64,000 nt of DNA from Actinomadura_C sp036008685. GTDB taxonomy: Bacteria > Actinomycetota > Actinomycetes > Streptosporangiales > Streptosporangiaceae. Positions 35,048-43,104 of the stretch are shown here, piece by piece; position 1 is the stretch's first letter, and each line of letters begins with the position of its first letter. Location: the NCBI GenBank assembly GCA_036008685.1, contig DASYNF010000055.1, positions 8,014-72,013 on the forward strand, given 5' to 3'. The translations under genes were made by a program, and so were the position numbers. The notes under the pieces are model-generated. The model did no database searches. It was given only the letters and a program-made list of their open reading frames with translations, and was not told the origin of the DNA.

Positions 35048-36820
35048 TCACACCCCGTGGCTCTGCAGCCACAACTCCAGCAACGCGACCTGCCAGAGCT
35101 GGCTGGCACCGAGCGTCGTACGATGCTCGCCGGGCGCGGCGAGCAGCCGCTCCACGTACTCCGGCCGGAACAGCGCGCGCGACTTCGCCGCCGGCGCGCC
35201 GAGCGCTTCGCGGACCATCTCCAGGTACGGCCCGGACAGGTGCCGGATCGCCGGCACCGGGAAATAACCCTTGGTCCGGTCGATGACCTCATCCGGTACG
35301 AGTCCGCGCGCGGCCCGCTTGAGCACTCCCTTGCCGCCCTCGGCCAGCTTCAGCTCCGGCGGGCAGGCGGCTGCCAGCTCGACCAGGTCATGGTCCAGGA
35401 ACGGAGTCCGTGCCTCCAGCCCCCACCCCATCGTCATGTTGTCGACGCGTTTGACCGGGTCGTCCACCAGCATCACCGTGGTGTCGAGCCGCAGCGCGGC
35501 GTCCACCGCCGTCTCCGCCCCCGGCACGTCGAAGTGCCGTCGGACGAAGGCCAGGCCGGCATCCTCATCGAGGAGGTAGGCCGGGTCCAGGATCCCGGCC
35601 AGCGCGTCATGCCGGCGGTCGAAGAACACCTCCGCATATGACTCCGCCGCCTCCTCGCGCGGCACCTCGGCCAGCGGCGGATACCAGTCGTACCCGGCGA
35701 AGACCTCGTCGGCGCCCTGCCCGGACTGCACGACCTTGACATGCCGCGACACCTCCTGCGACAGCAGGTAGAAGGCCACCGCGTCATGGCTGACCATCGG
35801 CTCGCTCATCGCGCCGATCGCGCCGGCGAGGGCGGGCAGCAGCCGGGAGTCGTCGATCCGGATCTTGTGGTGGTCGGTGCCGAAGTGCGCGGCGACCAGG
35901 TCGGAGTAGGCGAACTCGTCGCCCGACTCGCCCCCCGCCGCGTCGAAGCCGATGCTGAAGGTCGTCAGGTCGCGCTGGCCGGCCTCGGCGAGCAGCGCGA
36001 CGATGAAGCTGGAGTCCAGGCCCCCGGACAGCAGCACCCCGACCGGCACGTCGGCGACCATGCGCCGGTCCACGGAGGTGCGCAGTCCTTCCAGGACCGC
36101 CGCGCTCCATTCGGCCGGACCCATGGCCATCGCATGAGTGAAATCGGGCGACCAGTAGCGATGGTCTTCGGTGGTGCCGTCCGGCCGGATCGTACGTACG
36201 GTCGCGGGCGGGAGCTTCTCGATGCCCGCGAGGATCGTCCGGGGCGGCGGCACCACCGAGTGAAAGGTCATGTAGTGGTGCAGCGCCACCAGGTCGAGTT
36301 CGGTGTCGACTCCGCCGCCCGCCAGCAGCGCGGGCAGCGTCGAGGCGAAGCGCAGCCGGGCGGCGTCGCGGGTGACGTACAGCGGTTTGATGCCCAGCCG
36401 GTCGCGGCCCAGCACCAGTGTCCCGGAGTCGCGCAGGGCGATGACGAAGGCGAACATGCCCTTGAAGTGGTCGACGCAGTCGCGTCCCCACCGGTGGTAG
36501 GCCTTCAGCAGCACCTCGGTGTCGGAGGTGGAGAAGAACCGGTACCCCTCGCCGCGCAGCGTCTCGCGCAGCTCCTTGTAGTTGTAGAGACAGCCGTTGA
36601 AGACCCCGGTCAGGCCGAGTTCGCTGTCCACCATGGGTTGTGCGGCCTTGTCCGACAGATCGATGATCTTCAGGCGGCGGTGGCCGAGCGCGACCGGCCC
36701 GTGCGACCACACGCCTGAGCCGTCCGGCCCGCGCGGCTCCATCGCGGCGGTCATCCGGGCGACGGCGGTGACGTCGGCGAGCCCGCCGTCGAGCCGCAGC
36801 TCACCGGTCAGCCCGCACAT
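35048..36820 (-). CDS. Asparagine-synthase-family amidotransferase (AsnO/NAGGN amidotransferase-like)
   Basis: A 590-residue two-domain enzyme. The N-terminal glutaminase starts MCGLTGELRL with Cys2 as nucleophile, then PRGPDGSG and FNGCLYNYKELR; the C-terminal synthase domain has the PP-loop LLSGGLDSSF and GQGADEVFAGYDWY. FNGCLYNY and the overall length match the group that amidates N-acetylglutaminylglutamine in osmoadaptation better than general AsnB. The in-frame extension to 37252 runs antisense to the next gene; ATG 36820 has GGAG upstream and exposes Cys2. It would use Gln and ATP to turn a carboxylate into an amide. Confidence 0.86.
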   Translation of the reverse strand: MCGLTGELRLDGGLADVTAVARMTAAMEPRGPDGSGVWSHGPVALGHRRLKIIDLSDKAAQPMVDSELGLTGVFNGCLYNYKELRETLRGEGYRFFSTSDTEVLLKAYHRWGRDCVDHFKGMFAFVIALRDSGTLVLGRDRLGIKPLYVTRDAARLRFASTLPALLAGGGVDTELDLVALHHYMTFHSVVPPPRTILAGIEKLPPATVRTIRPDGTTEDHRYWSPDFTHAMAMGPAEWSAAVLEGLRTSVDRRMVADVPVGVLLSGGLDSSFIVALLAEAGQRDLTTFSIGFDAAGGESGDEFAYSDLVAAHFGTDHHKIRIDDSRLLPALAGAIGAMSEPMVSHDAVAFYLLSQEVSRHVKVVQSGQGADEVFAGYDWYPPLAEVPREEAAESYAEVFFDRRHDALAGILDPAYLLDEDAGLAFVRRHFDVPGAETAVDAALRLDTTVMLVDDPVKRVDNMTMGWGLEARTPFLDHDLVELAAACPPELKLAEGGKGVLKRAARGLVPDEVIDRTKGYFPVPAIRHLSGPYLEMVREALGAPAAKSRALFRPEYVERLLAAPGEHRTTLGASQLWQVALLELWLQSHGV

Positions 36821-36867
36821 GGGCGGCTCCAGGAGGTCATTGAGAGTCCTTTCTGTGAAACCTCGGG

Positions 36868-39405
36868 TCAATGCATCAGCCAGGTGTCCTTGGACCCACC
36901 TCCCTGAGAGGAGTTGACGATCTTGCTCCCACCCGGGGCCACCCGGGTGAGCGCGACCGGCACGACGGCGGGCTCGGCGCCGCCGTGGCTCAGGACGACG
37001 AACGCGCGCAGGTCGACGGCGCGCGGTTCGAGGCGGCCGTCGGTGAGGGTCGGATGGGTCGACAGCCGTACGGTCTCCTGCGCGATCCAGCGGGCGGGTT
37101 CGGCGAGAATCCGTTCGCGGGCCTCTTCCAGCTCGGCGGCGGAGGCATCCGGGCCGATGACGACGCCGTTGCCGCCGTACCCGTCCACCGGCTTGACGAC
37201 CAGCTCGTCCAGCCGGTCGAGGACCTCCGAGCGCTGCTCGGAGTCGCGGCACAGATACGTGGGCACGTTGTCCAGCAGTGGGGGCTCACCCAGGTAGTAC
37301 TCGATGAGCCGTGGGACGTACGCGTAGAGCGCCTTGTCGTCGCCGACCCCGTTGCCGGGGGCGTTCGCCAGCGTCAGCGTGCCCTGCTCCATCGCGGCGA
37401 GCAGGCCCGGGCCCAGCGGCCGCCCATCGGCGCCGACGGCATCGAAGAGCACGTCCTCGTCGATCCGCCGGTAGAGCACCTCCACAGGGGTCCGCCCGGC
37501 GTCGTCGATCCGTACACCGTCGGCGGTGACGAGAAGCCGGTCAGGGGTGACGAGCGGGATGTTCATCTCGCGGGCCAGCAGCCGGTGCTCGTAGAACGCG
37601 GAGTCCTCCTCGCCCAGGGTGACCAGCGCCAGCGCGGGGGATGCGCTGGTGAGCGCGGTGCGTAACACGCTCATGGCCCGCGCCGGGGCGGGCATATGCG
37701 AGGCGCGGACCAGCTCGGGCAGCACCCGGGCGGCCAGCCAGCGGTTGGCGAGGGCATAACCGATGCCCGAGGGCACCCGGAGGTTGTCCTCGAGTACGGC
37801 CCAGCGACCTGCCCCGTCCTGTACGAGATCGATGCCCGCCACCGCGCACCGCACCGCCGACCGGGGTATGAGCCGCCCGTCCGGCCGCAGCCCCGGCGAC
37901 TCGTCGATCGTCCAGGCCGGCAGCACTCCGTCGCGGACCACCTCGCGCTCGCCGTACGCGTCGTGCAGGAAGGCCTCCAGGGCGCGCACCCGCTGCGACA
38001 GGCCCGCCTGCAACGATGCCCAGTCCTCGGCGGTGACCACCCGCGGGATGATGTCGAACGGGAAGAGCCGGTCCTCCTCCTCGCCCTCGACATGGAAGGT
38101 CATGCCGAGCCGCCGCTGGACCTCGTCACGCTGCCGCTCCCGCTCGTGCAGCCCGTCGACGCCGATGCGGCCGAGCGCGGTCATGATGAGCCCGTACGGT
38201 CCGCGAGCGCTCCCGTCGACGAGCACGGCCTCGTCGGTCTCACTGCGGTAGCCCGCGAGCATCGTGGTCATCGCCTCGCGCGCGGGTCGCGGGCCGGGCG
38301 GCCCCTGGGTGTGGGCCCGGGTCTCCGCGAGCAGCAGCTCGACCACGTCCCCCGGGCCGCCCCCGGCGAACGCCGCTCGTTGCCGGGCCGCGGAGCCGCC
38401 CCTGGCCAGCGCCGCCTCGGTCAGCTCGGCGACGAGCTCCCAGTCGCCGGTCCGCTCCAGCGTCGGCCGCAACTCCGCGAGCAGCCGGCGGATGAGGGCG
38501 GGGGCGGGCAGCGGCGTTCCACCGACGGGATCGACCAGCTCGCCCCCCAGCCCGGACCTGGCCGCACGCCACGTCGCCGCCCGTACGAGCTCGGTCCGTA
38601 CCGGACGGGCCGGCGCGCCGGAGACGATGGCGTCCAGTTCCCGGATCACCAGGGCGCGGAAGAGCCCGGCGAGCAGCACGACGTCCTCCACTCGCGGGCA
38701 GGCGTCGCAGACGCGCAGTTCCACCGTGGGCAGATGCGACGACGGCCGCACGTCGAAATAGATCATCCCCTGGTCACTGATCACGCCGGACTTGACGAGG
38801 TCGTCGAGCAGCCGGTCGTACTCCCGCGCCGACTCGAACGGCCCCACCGGGCCGGTGGTCGGCCAGCGGCTCCACAGCAGCGTTCGATAGCTGGCATAGC
38901 CGGTGTCGGAGCCGAGCCAGTACGGCGAGCTCGCGGAGATCGCCAGCAGCGCGGGCAGCCACGGCCCGACCCGGTGCGCCACCGCCACCGCCAGGTCCCG
39001 GTCGCCGACCTCCACGTGCACCTGGGCTCCGCAGATGAGCTGCTCGCGGGCGAGCTCCTGGTATTCCTCGAGCATGTTCTCGTACCGCGGATCGGGGGTG
39101 ACCTTGAGCGCGTCGAGGTCCGCCACCGGCACCGTCCCGGCGGCCACGATGCCCAGCCCGAGCGGCTCCGCGGCCGCGACGACCCCCCGCCGCAGCGCCG
39201 CGAGGTCCTCGGCCAGGTCGGTCAGCCGGACGAAGGGCCGGCTGTTGGTCTCCACCACCGACCGCTGGAGCTCGGCCCCGAACCGGTTCGCGGGCAGCTG
39301 CTCCAGCAGGCTGTCCGCCCGGGGGAGCAGGCGACGCGTCTCCAGATCGACGGTGTGGAACTCCTCCTCGACTCCGACGGCCATGAGTTCCGGACGGTCG
39401 GGCAT
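36868..39405 (-). CDS. Fused carboxylate-amine ligase (GCS2) and circularly permuted ATP-grasp enzyme
   Basis: An 845-residue fusion. Residues 1-370 are a GCS2-type ligase: MAVGVEEEFHTVD, CGAQVHVEVGDRD and STHLP-like SSHLPTVELRVCDACP are its ATP/metal and substrate landmarks. Residues 385-845 are a circularly permuted ATP-grasp of the DUF404/407 type, with GLRPDGRLIPR, WAVLEDNLRVPSGIGYAL, TLANAPGNGVGDDKALYAYVP and KPVDGYGGNGV. Both domains form amide bonds with ATP, so two successive ligations on one chain are predicted. It is the first of at least three genes on the minus strand, 47 bases before the AsnO-like gene. Confidence 0.88.
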   Translation of the reverse strand: MPDRPELMAVGVEEEFHTVDLETRRLLPRADSLLEQLPANRFGAELQRSVVETNSRPFVRLTDLAEDLAALRRGVVAAAEPLGLGIVAAGTVPVADLDALKVTPDPRYENMLEEYQELAREQLICGAQVHVEVGDRDLAVAVAHRVGPWLPALLAISASSPYWLGSDTGYASYRTLLWSRWPTTGPVGPFESAREYDRLLDDLVKSGVISDQGMIYFDVRPSSHLPTVELRVCDACPRVEDVVLLAGLFRALVIRELDAIVSGAPARPVRTELVRAATWRAARSGLGGELVDPVGGTPLPAPALIRRLLAELRPTLERTGDWELVAELTEAALARGGSAARQRAAFAGGGPGDVVELLLAETRAHTQGPPGPRPAREAMTTMLAGYRSETDEAVLVDGSARGPYGLIMTALGRIGVDGLHERERQRDEVQRRLGMTFHVEGEEEDRLFPFDIIPRVVTAEDWASLQAGLSQRVRALEAFLHDAYGEREVVRDGVLPAWTIDESPGLRPDGRLIPRSAVRCAVAGIDLVQDGAGRWAVLEDNLRVPSGIGYALANRWLAARVLPELVRASHMPAPARAMSVLRTALTSASPALALVTLGEEDSAFYEHRLLAREMNIPLVTPDRLLVTADGVRIDDAGRTPVEVLYRRIDEDVLFDAVGADGRPLGPGLLAAMEQGTLTLANAPGNGVGDDKALYAYVPRLIEYYLGEPPLLDNVPTYLCRDSEQRSEVLDRLDELVVKPVDGYGGNGVVIGPDASAAELEEARERILAEPARWIAQETVRLSTHPTLTDGRLEPRAVDLRAFVVLSHGGAEPAVVPVALTRVAPGGSKIVNSSQGGGSKDTWLMH

Positions 39406-39591
39406 CGCGTGAGAGTGGGCTCGCGGTGTTCCGTTCAGCGTGCCGCCCCCTATCTAGACCCAGCCATGACGGCCGGGGAGATGCCCTCAAATCGCGGCGT
39501 TATTCCTGGTGTCGGATCGGTCACAGCCGACGTCGCCACAGGGCCGTAGCGGCGAGCGCGGTTCGGCCGGACTGCCGGCGCCGTGAGCCGA

Positions 39592-40005
39592 TCATCGGTC
39601 ACGGCGGCGCCGGCAGGCCGAGCTCAGCGCGGCGAGGGCGGCGCCCACCAAACCGATCAGGGCCTGGATAGCGATCAGGTTGCCGCCGTAGTCCAGCGGC
39701 AGCTGTGAGGGATTGTCCGGCCGGCGGCCGAGCCCGAGGACCAGCGGAAGCGCCACGGCCGTCACGGAGCCGGACAGGATGAGGGTGACCTGTATCGGAC
39801 GGCGGTACGCCGGCGGCGTCCGCCCGACCAGGATCGCCGCGCCGAAAACGAGCGGAGTCAGCAACAGGTCGTGCGCGAGCGCCACCCCGGCGAACCAGAT
39901 CAGCCAGCCGATCGGGCGGGTGTCGGCGGCGTTCGTGACCAGGCCGACGACTCCGAAGCCGGTCAGTGCCGCTCCGGCGCCGTAGGCGGCATGTCGCCAC
40001 TTCAC
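39592..40005 (-). CDS. Hypothetical four-helix membrane protein
   Basis: A 137-residue protein with hydrophobic segments at about 7-25, 33-60, 70-92 and 108-130. It starts one base after the stop of the molybdoenzyme gene and so is cotranscribed with it. No family is recognised. It might be a partner of the membrane part of that oxidoreductase (inference). The 186 bases between it and the ligase gene contain no gene. Confidence 0.65.
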   Translation of the reverse strand: MKWRHAAYGAGAALTGFGVVGLVTNAADTRPIGWLIWFAGVALAHDLLLTPLVFGAAILVGRTPPAYRRPIQVTLILSGSVTAVALPLVLGLGRRPDNPSQLPLDYGGNLIAIQALIGLVGAALAALSSACRRRRDR

Positions 40006-40006
40006 T

Positions 40007-41206
40007 TCAGGTCACCACCAGCTTGGCGACCCACTTGGTCTGCAAGACACCGGGCCGGTCCGGCGCGATGAGCCTGCAGGGATACCCGTGGTCCAGCGCG
40101 AGCGGCTCGCCGTTCAGTTCGAGAGCGAGGAGCGTGAGCTCGTCGTGCCAGTGCGGCGGATCCACCTGCGCCGCCCGATAGCGGCTCCGCCGCTCCAGCG
40201 ACTCGACCCGTATCCGCGCGTCCGGGGCGGCTCCGGCCGAGTGGAGGACGTCGCGCAGCCGCACCCCGGCCCAGGCGGCCTCGGCGCTCCAGCCCTCGAC
40301 GCAGGTGATCGGCAGCCGTACGGCATGCCGGGGCATGGCGCGCAGATCGGTGAGGGAGAGTGAGAGCTCGCGTGCGACGGCCCCGGTCACGGTGAGGCGC
40401 CAGTCCGGTTGCCGGGTGATGCCCGCGGCCAGCGCGGTCTTGTTCACCGGCAACCGCTGCGGCCCCACCCCGGGCCGGCGGGGAGCCAGCACCGCGAGCC
40501 GGCCGAGCGGTGTGAACGTTTCCCCGGCCGTGGTGATCGCGATCAGGCCGCACGCGCCCGCGACGGTGGCGAAGAAACCACGGCGTGACAGGCCGGGCGG
40601 GCGGACGGTCGGGTGAGCCGATGGTCCAGCGCCTCGCAGGCCGCGTACCTTCGCCCACTCGTTGGCGACGTGAACGATGAGCGCACCGAAGACGATATAA
40701 GCCGTCCAGTAGTGCGCGGTGGGGAAGAAGAACGGGAACGGATACCAATAGGCGATGTTGAACAGCCCGGTGACCAGCTGGAACAGTGCGCCGGCGACGA
40801 GCGGGAACACCATCGCCCGCTTTGCCGCGTGCTCCAGGGAACGGACCGGCGGCCATTGCCACAACTTCGGATAGACCGTCCACAACTTGGCGAACAGGAG
40901 CGGGATCGTGGCGAGACCACCTATCACGTGTGCGCCCTGCGTGAGGCGATACAGGCCGGCCGGCCGGGACGGCCAGACCATCCAGTCCGGCGGGTGCTGC
41001 ATGAAATGGCTGATCAGGCCGGTGACGAACGCGACCGTGAAGCTGATTCCGAGCCAGACGCCGAGCCATCCGGCGACCCGCTCGTCGTGCAGCCGGCTGG
41101 TGAAGCGGCCCTCGGCGTCGCGGGCGTGCGCGCTGAGGCCGCGGGCTCGTGCCGTCAAGCCCCGGGCACGGGCGGTCAGCCGGCCACGGTGAGTTCGGCG
41201 AACCAT
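40007..41206 (-). CDS. Membrane-bound molybdopterin oxidoreductase (sulfite oxidase-like)
   Basis: A 399-residue fusion. The first 200 residues form a cytochrome b-like bundle with candidate heme His in LISHFMQHPP, QGAHVIGG and IVHVANEW. Then comes SRRGFFATVAG, a twin-arginine-like hinge, and a sulfite-oxidase-type domain whose LPITCVEGWS supplies the Cys ligand to molybdenum. The C-terminus has GYPCRLIAPDRPGVLQTKWV, typical of the family. The molybdenum site should face outside and pass electrons to the heme. It overlaps the methyltransferase gene by 31 bases. Confidence 0.85.
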   Translation of the reverse strand: MVRRTHRGRLTARARGLTARARGLSAHARDAEGRFTSRLHDERVAGWLGVWLGISFTVAFVTGLISHFMQHPPDWMVWPSRPAGLYRLTQGAHVIGGLATIPLLFAKLWTVYPKLWQWPPVRSLEHAAKRAMVFPLVAGALFQLVTGLFNIAYWYPFPFFFPTAHYWTAYIVFGALIVHVANEWAKVRGLRGAGPSAHPTVRPPGLSRRGFFATVAGACGLIAITTAGETFTPLGRLAVLAPRRPGVGPQRLPVNKTALAAGITRQPDWRLTVTGAVARELSLSLTDLRAMPRHAVRLPITCVEGWSAEAAWAGVRLRDVLHSAGAAPDARIRVESLERRSRYRAAQVDPPHWHDELTLLALELNGEPLALDHGYPCRLIAPDRPGVLQTKWVAKLVVT

Positions 41207-41790
41207 CGCGTGCCCTCCGTCCAGACACCGGCCACGGCAAGGCCGGCCGCCCCCGCGCAGCCGCCGATCGCATCGGCACCGACATGTGACCAGCGGAACC
41301 AGTCACCCGCCTGCCGGGCGTCCCGCAGCCGTATCCACTCGGTACGTGTGGTCTCGCCCAGCTCGACGATCCCGTGGCCACCTCGGCGGAGCAGGGCCGC
41401 GACACGTCGCAGCAGCGCCGGGGGATCGCCGCCGATGCCGATGTTGCCGTCGGCGAGGAGCACGGTCTCCCAGCGCCCGGCGCCCGGGACCCGGTCGAAG
41501 ACGTCACGGAGCAGCGCGAGCGCTCCTGCCGCGCGGGTCATCTCCACCGCGTAGGGCGTCACGTCGATGCCCAGAACGGGCAGGCCGCGTTCGGCCAGCG
41601 CGACGGTGAGCCGTCCCGGCCCCGAACCGACGTCGAGCGTCGGCCCACAGCATCGGTCCAGCAGCGCCTCGTCCCCGGGGCGCCCGTCCCGCCACTGATC
41701 CACGGGTAGCCGTTCTCTGCGGCCGTCGGCGTGCTCGATCTCGACCGGCCCGAAGCCGGCGAGCGACCCCTCGTACAGTCCGCCGATCAC
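41176..41790 (-). CDS. SAM-dependent methyltransferase
   Basis: A 204-residue class I methyltransferase. PTLDVGSGPGRLTVAL is motif I, VLGIDVTPYAVEM the acidic end of strand two, and VLLADGNIGIGGDP motif IV. It starts inside the stop of the DUF2064 gene (ATGA) and overlaps the molybdoenzyme, so the arm is tightly coupled. Acceptor unknown. Confidence 0.78.
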   Translation of the reverse strand: MIGGLYEGSLAGFGPVEIEHADGRRERLPVDQWRDGRPGDEALLDRCCGPTLDVGSGPGRLTVALAERGLPVLGIDVTPYAVEMTRAAGALALLRDVFDRVPGAGRWETVLLADGNIGIGGDPPALLRRVAALLRRGGHGIVELGETTRTEWIRLRDARQAGDWFRWSHVGADAIGGCAGAAGLAVAGVWTEGTRWFAELTVAG

Positions 41791-42389
41791 GGCGCCCGCA
41801 CCGTGGCCGCGAACCGGGTGCCGGGCGCCTGCGCGGCCACGCGGACGGCATCGGCGGCGGTGTCCACGTCGATGAGCGTTTCGACGGTGGCGACACGGAG
41901 CCCGCGCAGCCGCGCGAGCTGCCGGGCTCCGGTGTCGGGACGTGACATCGGGACGCCGAGCAGCAGACGGGGGTCGGGATCGCGCAGGCCGAGCAGCCAG
42001 AAGCCGCCGTCGGCGGCCGGCCCGAACACCGCGTCGCTGTCGTCCAGGCTTCGGGCCGCCCGCGTGAGCGTTCTCCGGGTGACCTGCGGAGTGTCCATTC
42101 CGATCAGCACGGACGGTCCGCCGGCGTCGGCGAAGGCGTACGCGAGCCTCTCGTCGAGCCCGTCACCGCGCTGCGGGATCACCTCAAAGCCCCTGGGCAG
42201 CCATGGGCCGGGTTTCCCGGCGAGGGCGAGCACACGGCGCTTCGCCGGTGTGCCCGCGACGGTGGAGAGCGTGTCGGCCAGCGCGGATTCCGCGAGCGCC
42301 GCGGCCTGGGCCGGCGTGTACGGCGGGGTGAGCCGGGTCTTGACCCGGCCGGGCAGCGGTTCCTTGGCGATGACCAGCAGCGTCGTCAT
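41787..42389 (-). CDS. DUF2064 (TIGR04282-like) nucleotidyl/glycosyl transferase
   Basis: A 200-residue GT-A-like protein. LLVIAKEPLPGRVKTRL is the signature start of the DUF2064 family, and LIGMDTPQVTRR with DAVFGPAADGGFWLLGL its core, related to nucleotidyltransferases. Similar proteins are annotated in arsenosugar and other sugar clusters beside a GT2. It overlaps both neighbours by ATGA. It could prepare an activated sugar for the GT2 (inference). Confidence 0.8.
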   Translation of the reverse strand: MTTLLVIAKEPLPGRVKTRLTPPYTPAQAAALAESALADTLSTVAGTPAKRRVLALAGKPGPWLPRGFEVIPQRGDGLDERLAYAFADAGGPSVLIGMDTPQVTRRTLTRAARSLDDSDAVFGPAADGGFWLLGLRDPDPRLLLGVPMSRPDTGARQLARLRGLRVATVETLIDVDTAADAVRVAAQAPGTRFAATVRAP

Positions 42390-43012
42390 GTCGTCCCCAG
42401 CACGCGGCGCATGTCGCGCACGGCCTGGAGCGTGCCGCGGACCGTGCCGGTGACCTTGGACCTGCCGGCCCGTGGGTGATAGGGCACATCGATCTCGGCG
42501 ATTCGCCATCCGCCCCGGCCCGCGAGCAGGACCATCTCCAGCGGATAACCGGACCGCCGATCGGTGAGGCCGAGCCCGAGCAGGCGTTCTCGCGAGGCGG
42601 CCCGCATCGGGCCCAGGTCGCGCAGGCCCACGCGGCGGGCGACGATGGCGTTGCCGATGCGCGCGTGCGGCGGCCATGCGCGCCATGTCATGGGACGGCG
42701 GCGGCCGAGCGCCAGATCGGCGCGGTCCAGGAGGTTCACGACCCGGGGCAGGTCCGCCGGGTCGAGCGAGGCGTCCGCGTCCACGAAGCAGACGATGTCG
42801 CTCGTGGCGGCGAGCAGGCCGGCGTGGCAGGCCGCGCCGAACCCGCGCCGGGGCTCATGGACGACGTGGGCGCCGTGCGCGGCCGCGATCTCCGCCGAGC
42901 CGTCGGTGGAGCCGTTGTCGGCCACGATCGCGCGGTAGCCGTCCGGCATCCGCGTCAGCACCCACGGCAGCGCGGCGGCCTCGTCGAGACAGGGCAGTAC
43001 GACATCGATCAC
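42386..43012 (-). CDS. Glycosyltransferase family 2, dolichyl-phosphate-sugar synthase-like
   Basis: A 208-residue GT-A enzyme. IDVVLPCLDEAAALPWVL and IVADNGSTDGSAEIA form the nucleotide site, and FVDADASLDP is the DxD-type metal motif. The short length and the end YHPRAGRSKVTGTVRGTL are typical of polyprenyl-phosphate sugar synthases without a membrane domain. It is the first gene of a five-gene minus-strand arm, with a 92-base divergent gap to the plus-strand membrane protein. Confidence 0.82.
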   Translation of the reverse strand: MIDVVLPCLDEAAALPWVLTRMPDGYRAIVADNGSTDGSAEIAAAHGAHVVHEPRRGFGAACHAGLLAATSDIVCFVDADASLDPADLPRVVNLLDRADLALGRRRPMTWRAWPPHARIGNAIVARRVGLRDLGPMRAASRERLLGLGLTDRRSGYPLEMVLLAGRGGWRIAEIDVPYHPRAGRSKVTGTVRGTLQAVRDMRRVLGTT

Positions 43013-43104
43013 GATCGGGACGCTACGCCGGGAGCGGTGTGATCAACCCTTACGGAGTGATGACGTAGCCGGAAGATCCGCCTGGCCGGTCCTACTGTGA
43101 AGGC

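Noticed and set aside
37696..39549. 617-codon plus-strand frame opposite the ligase fusion
   Set aside because: Shadow frame; the minus strand encodes two intact enzyme domains.
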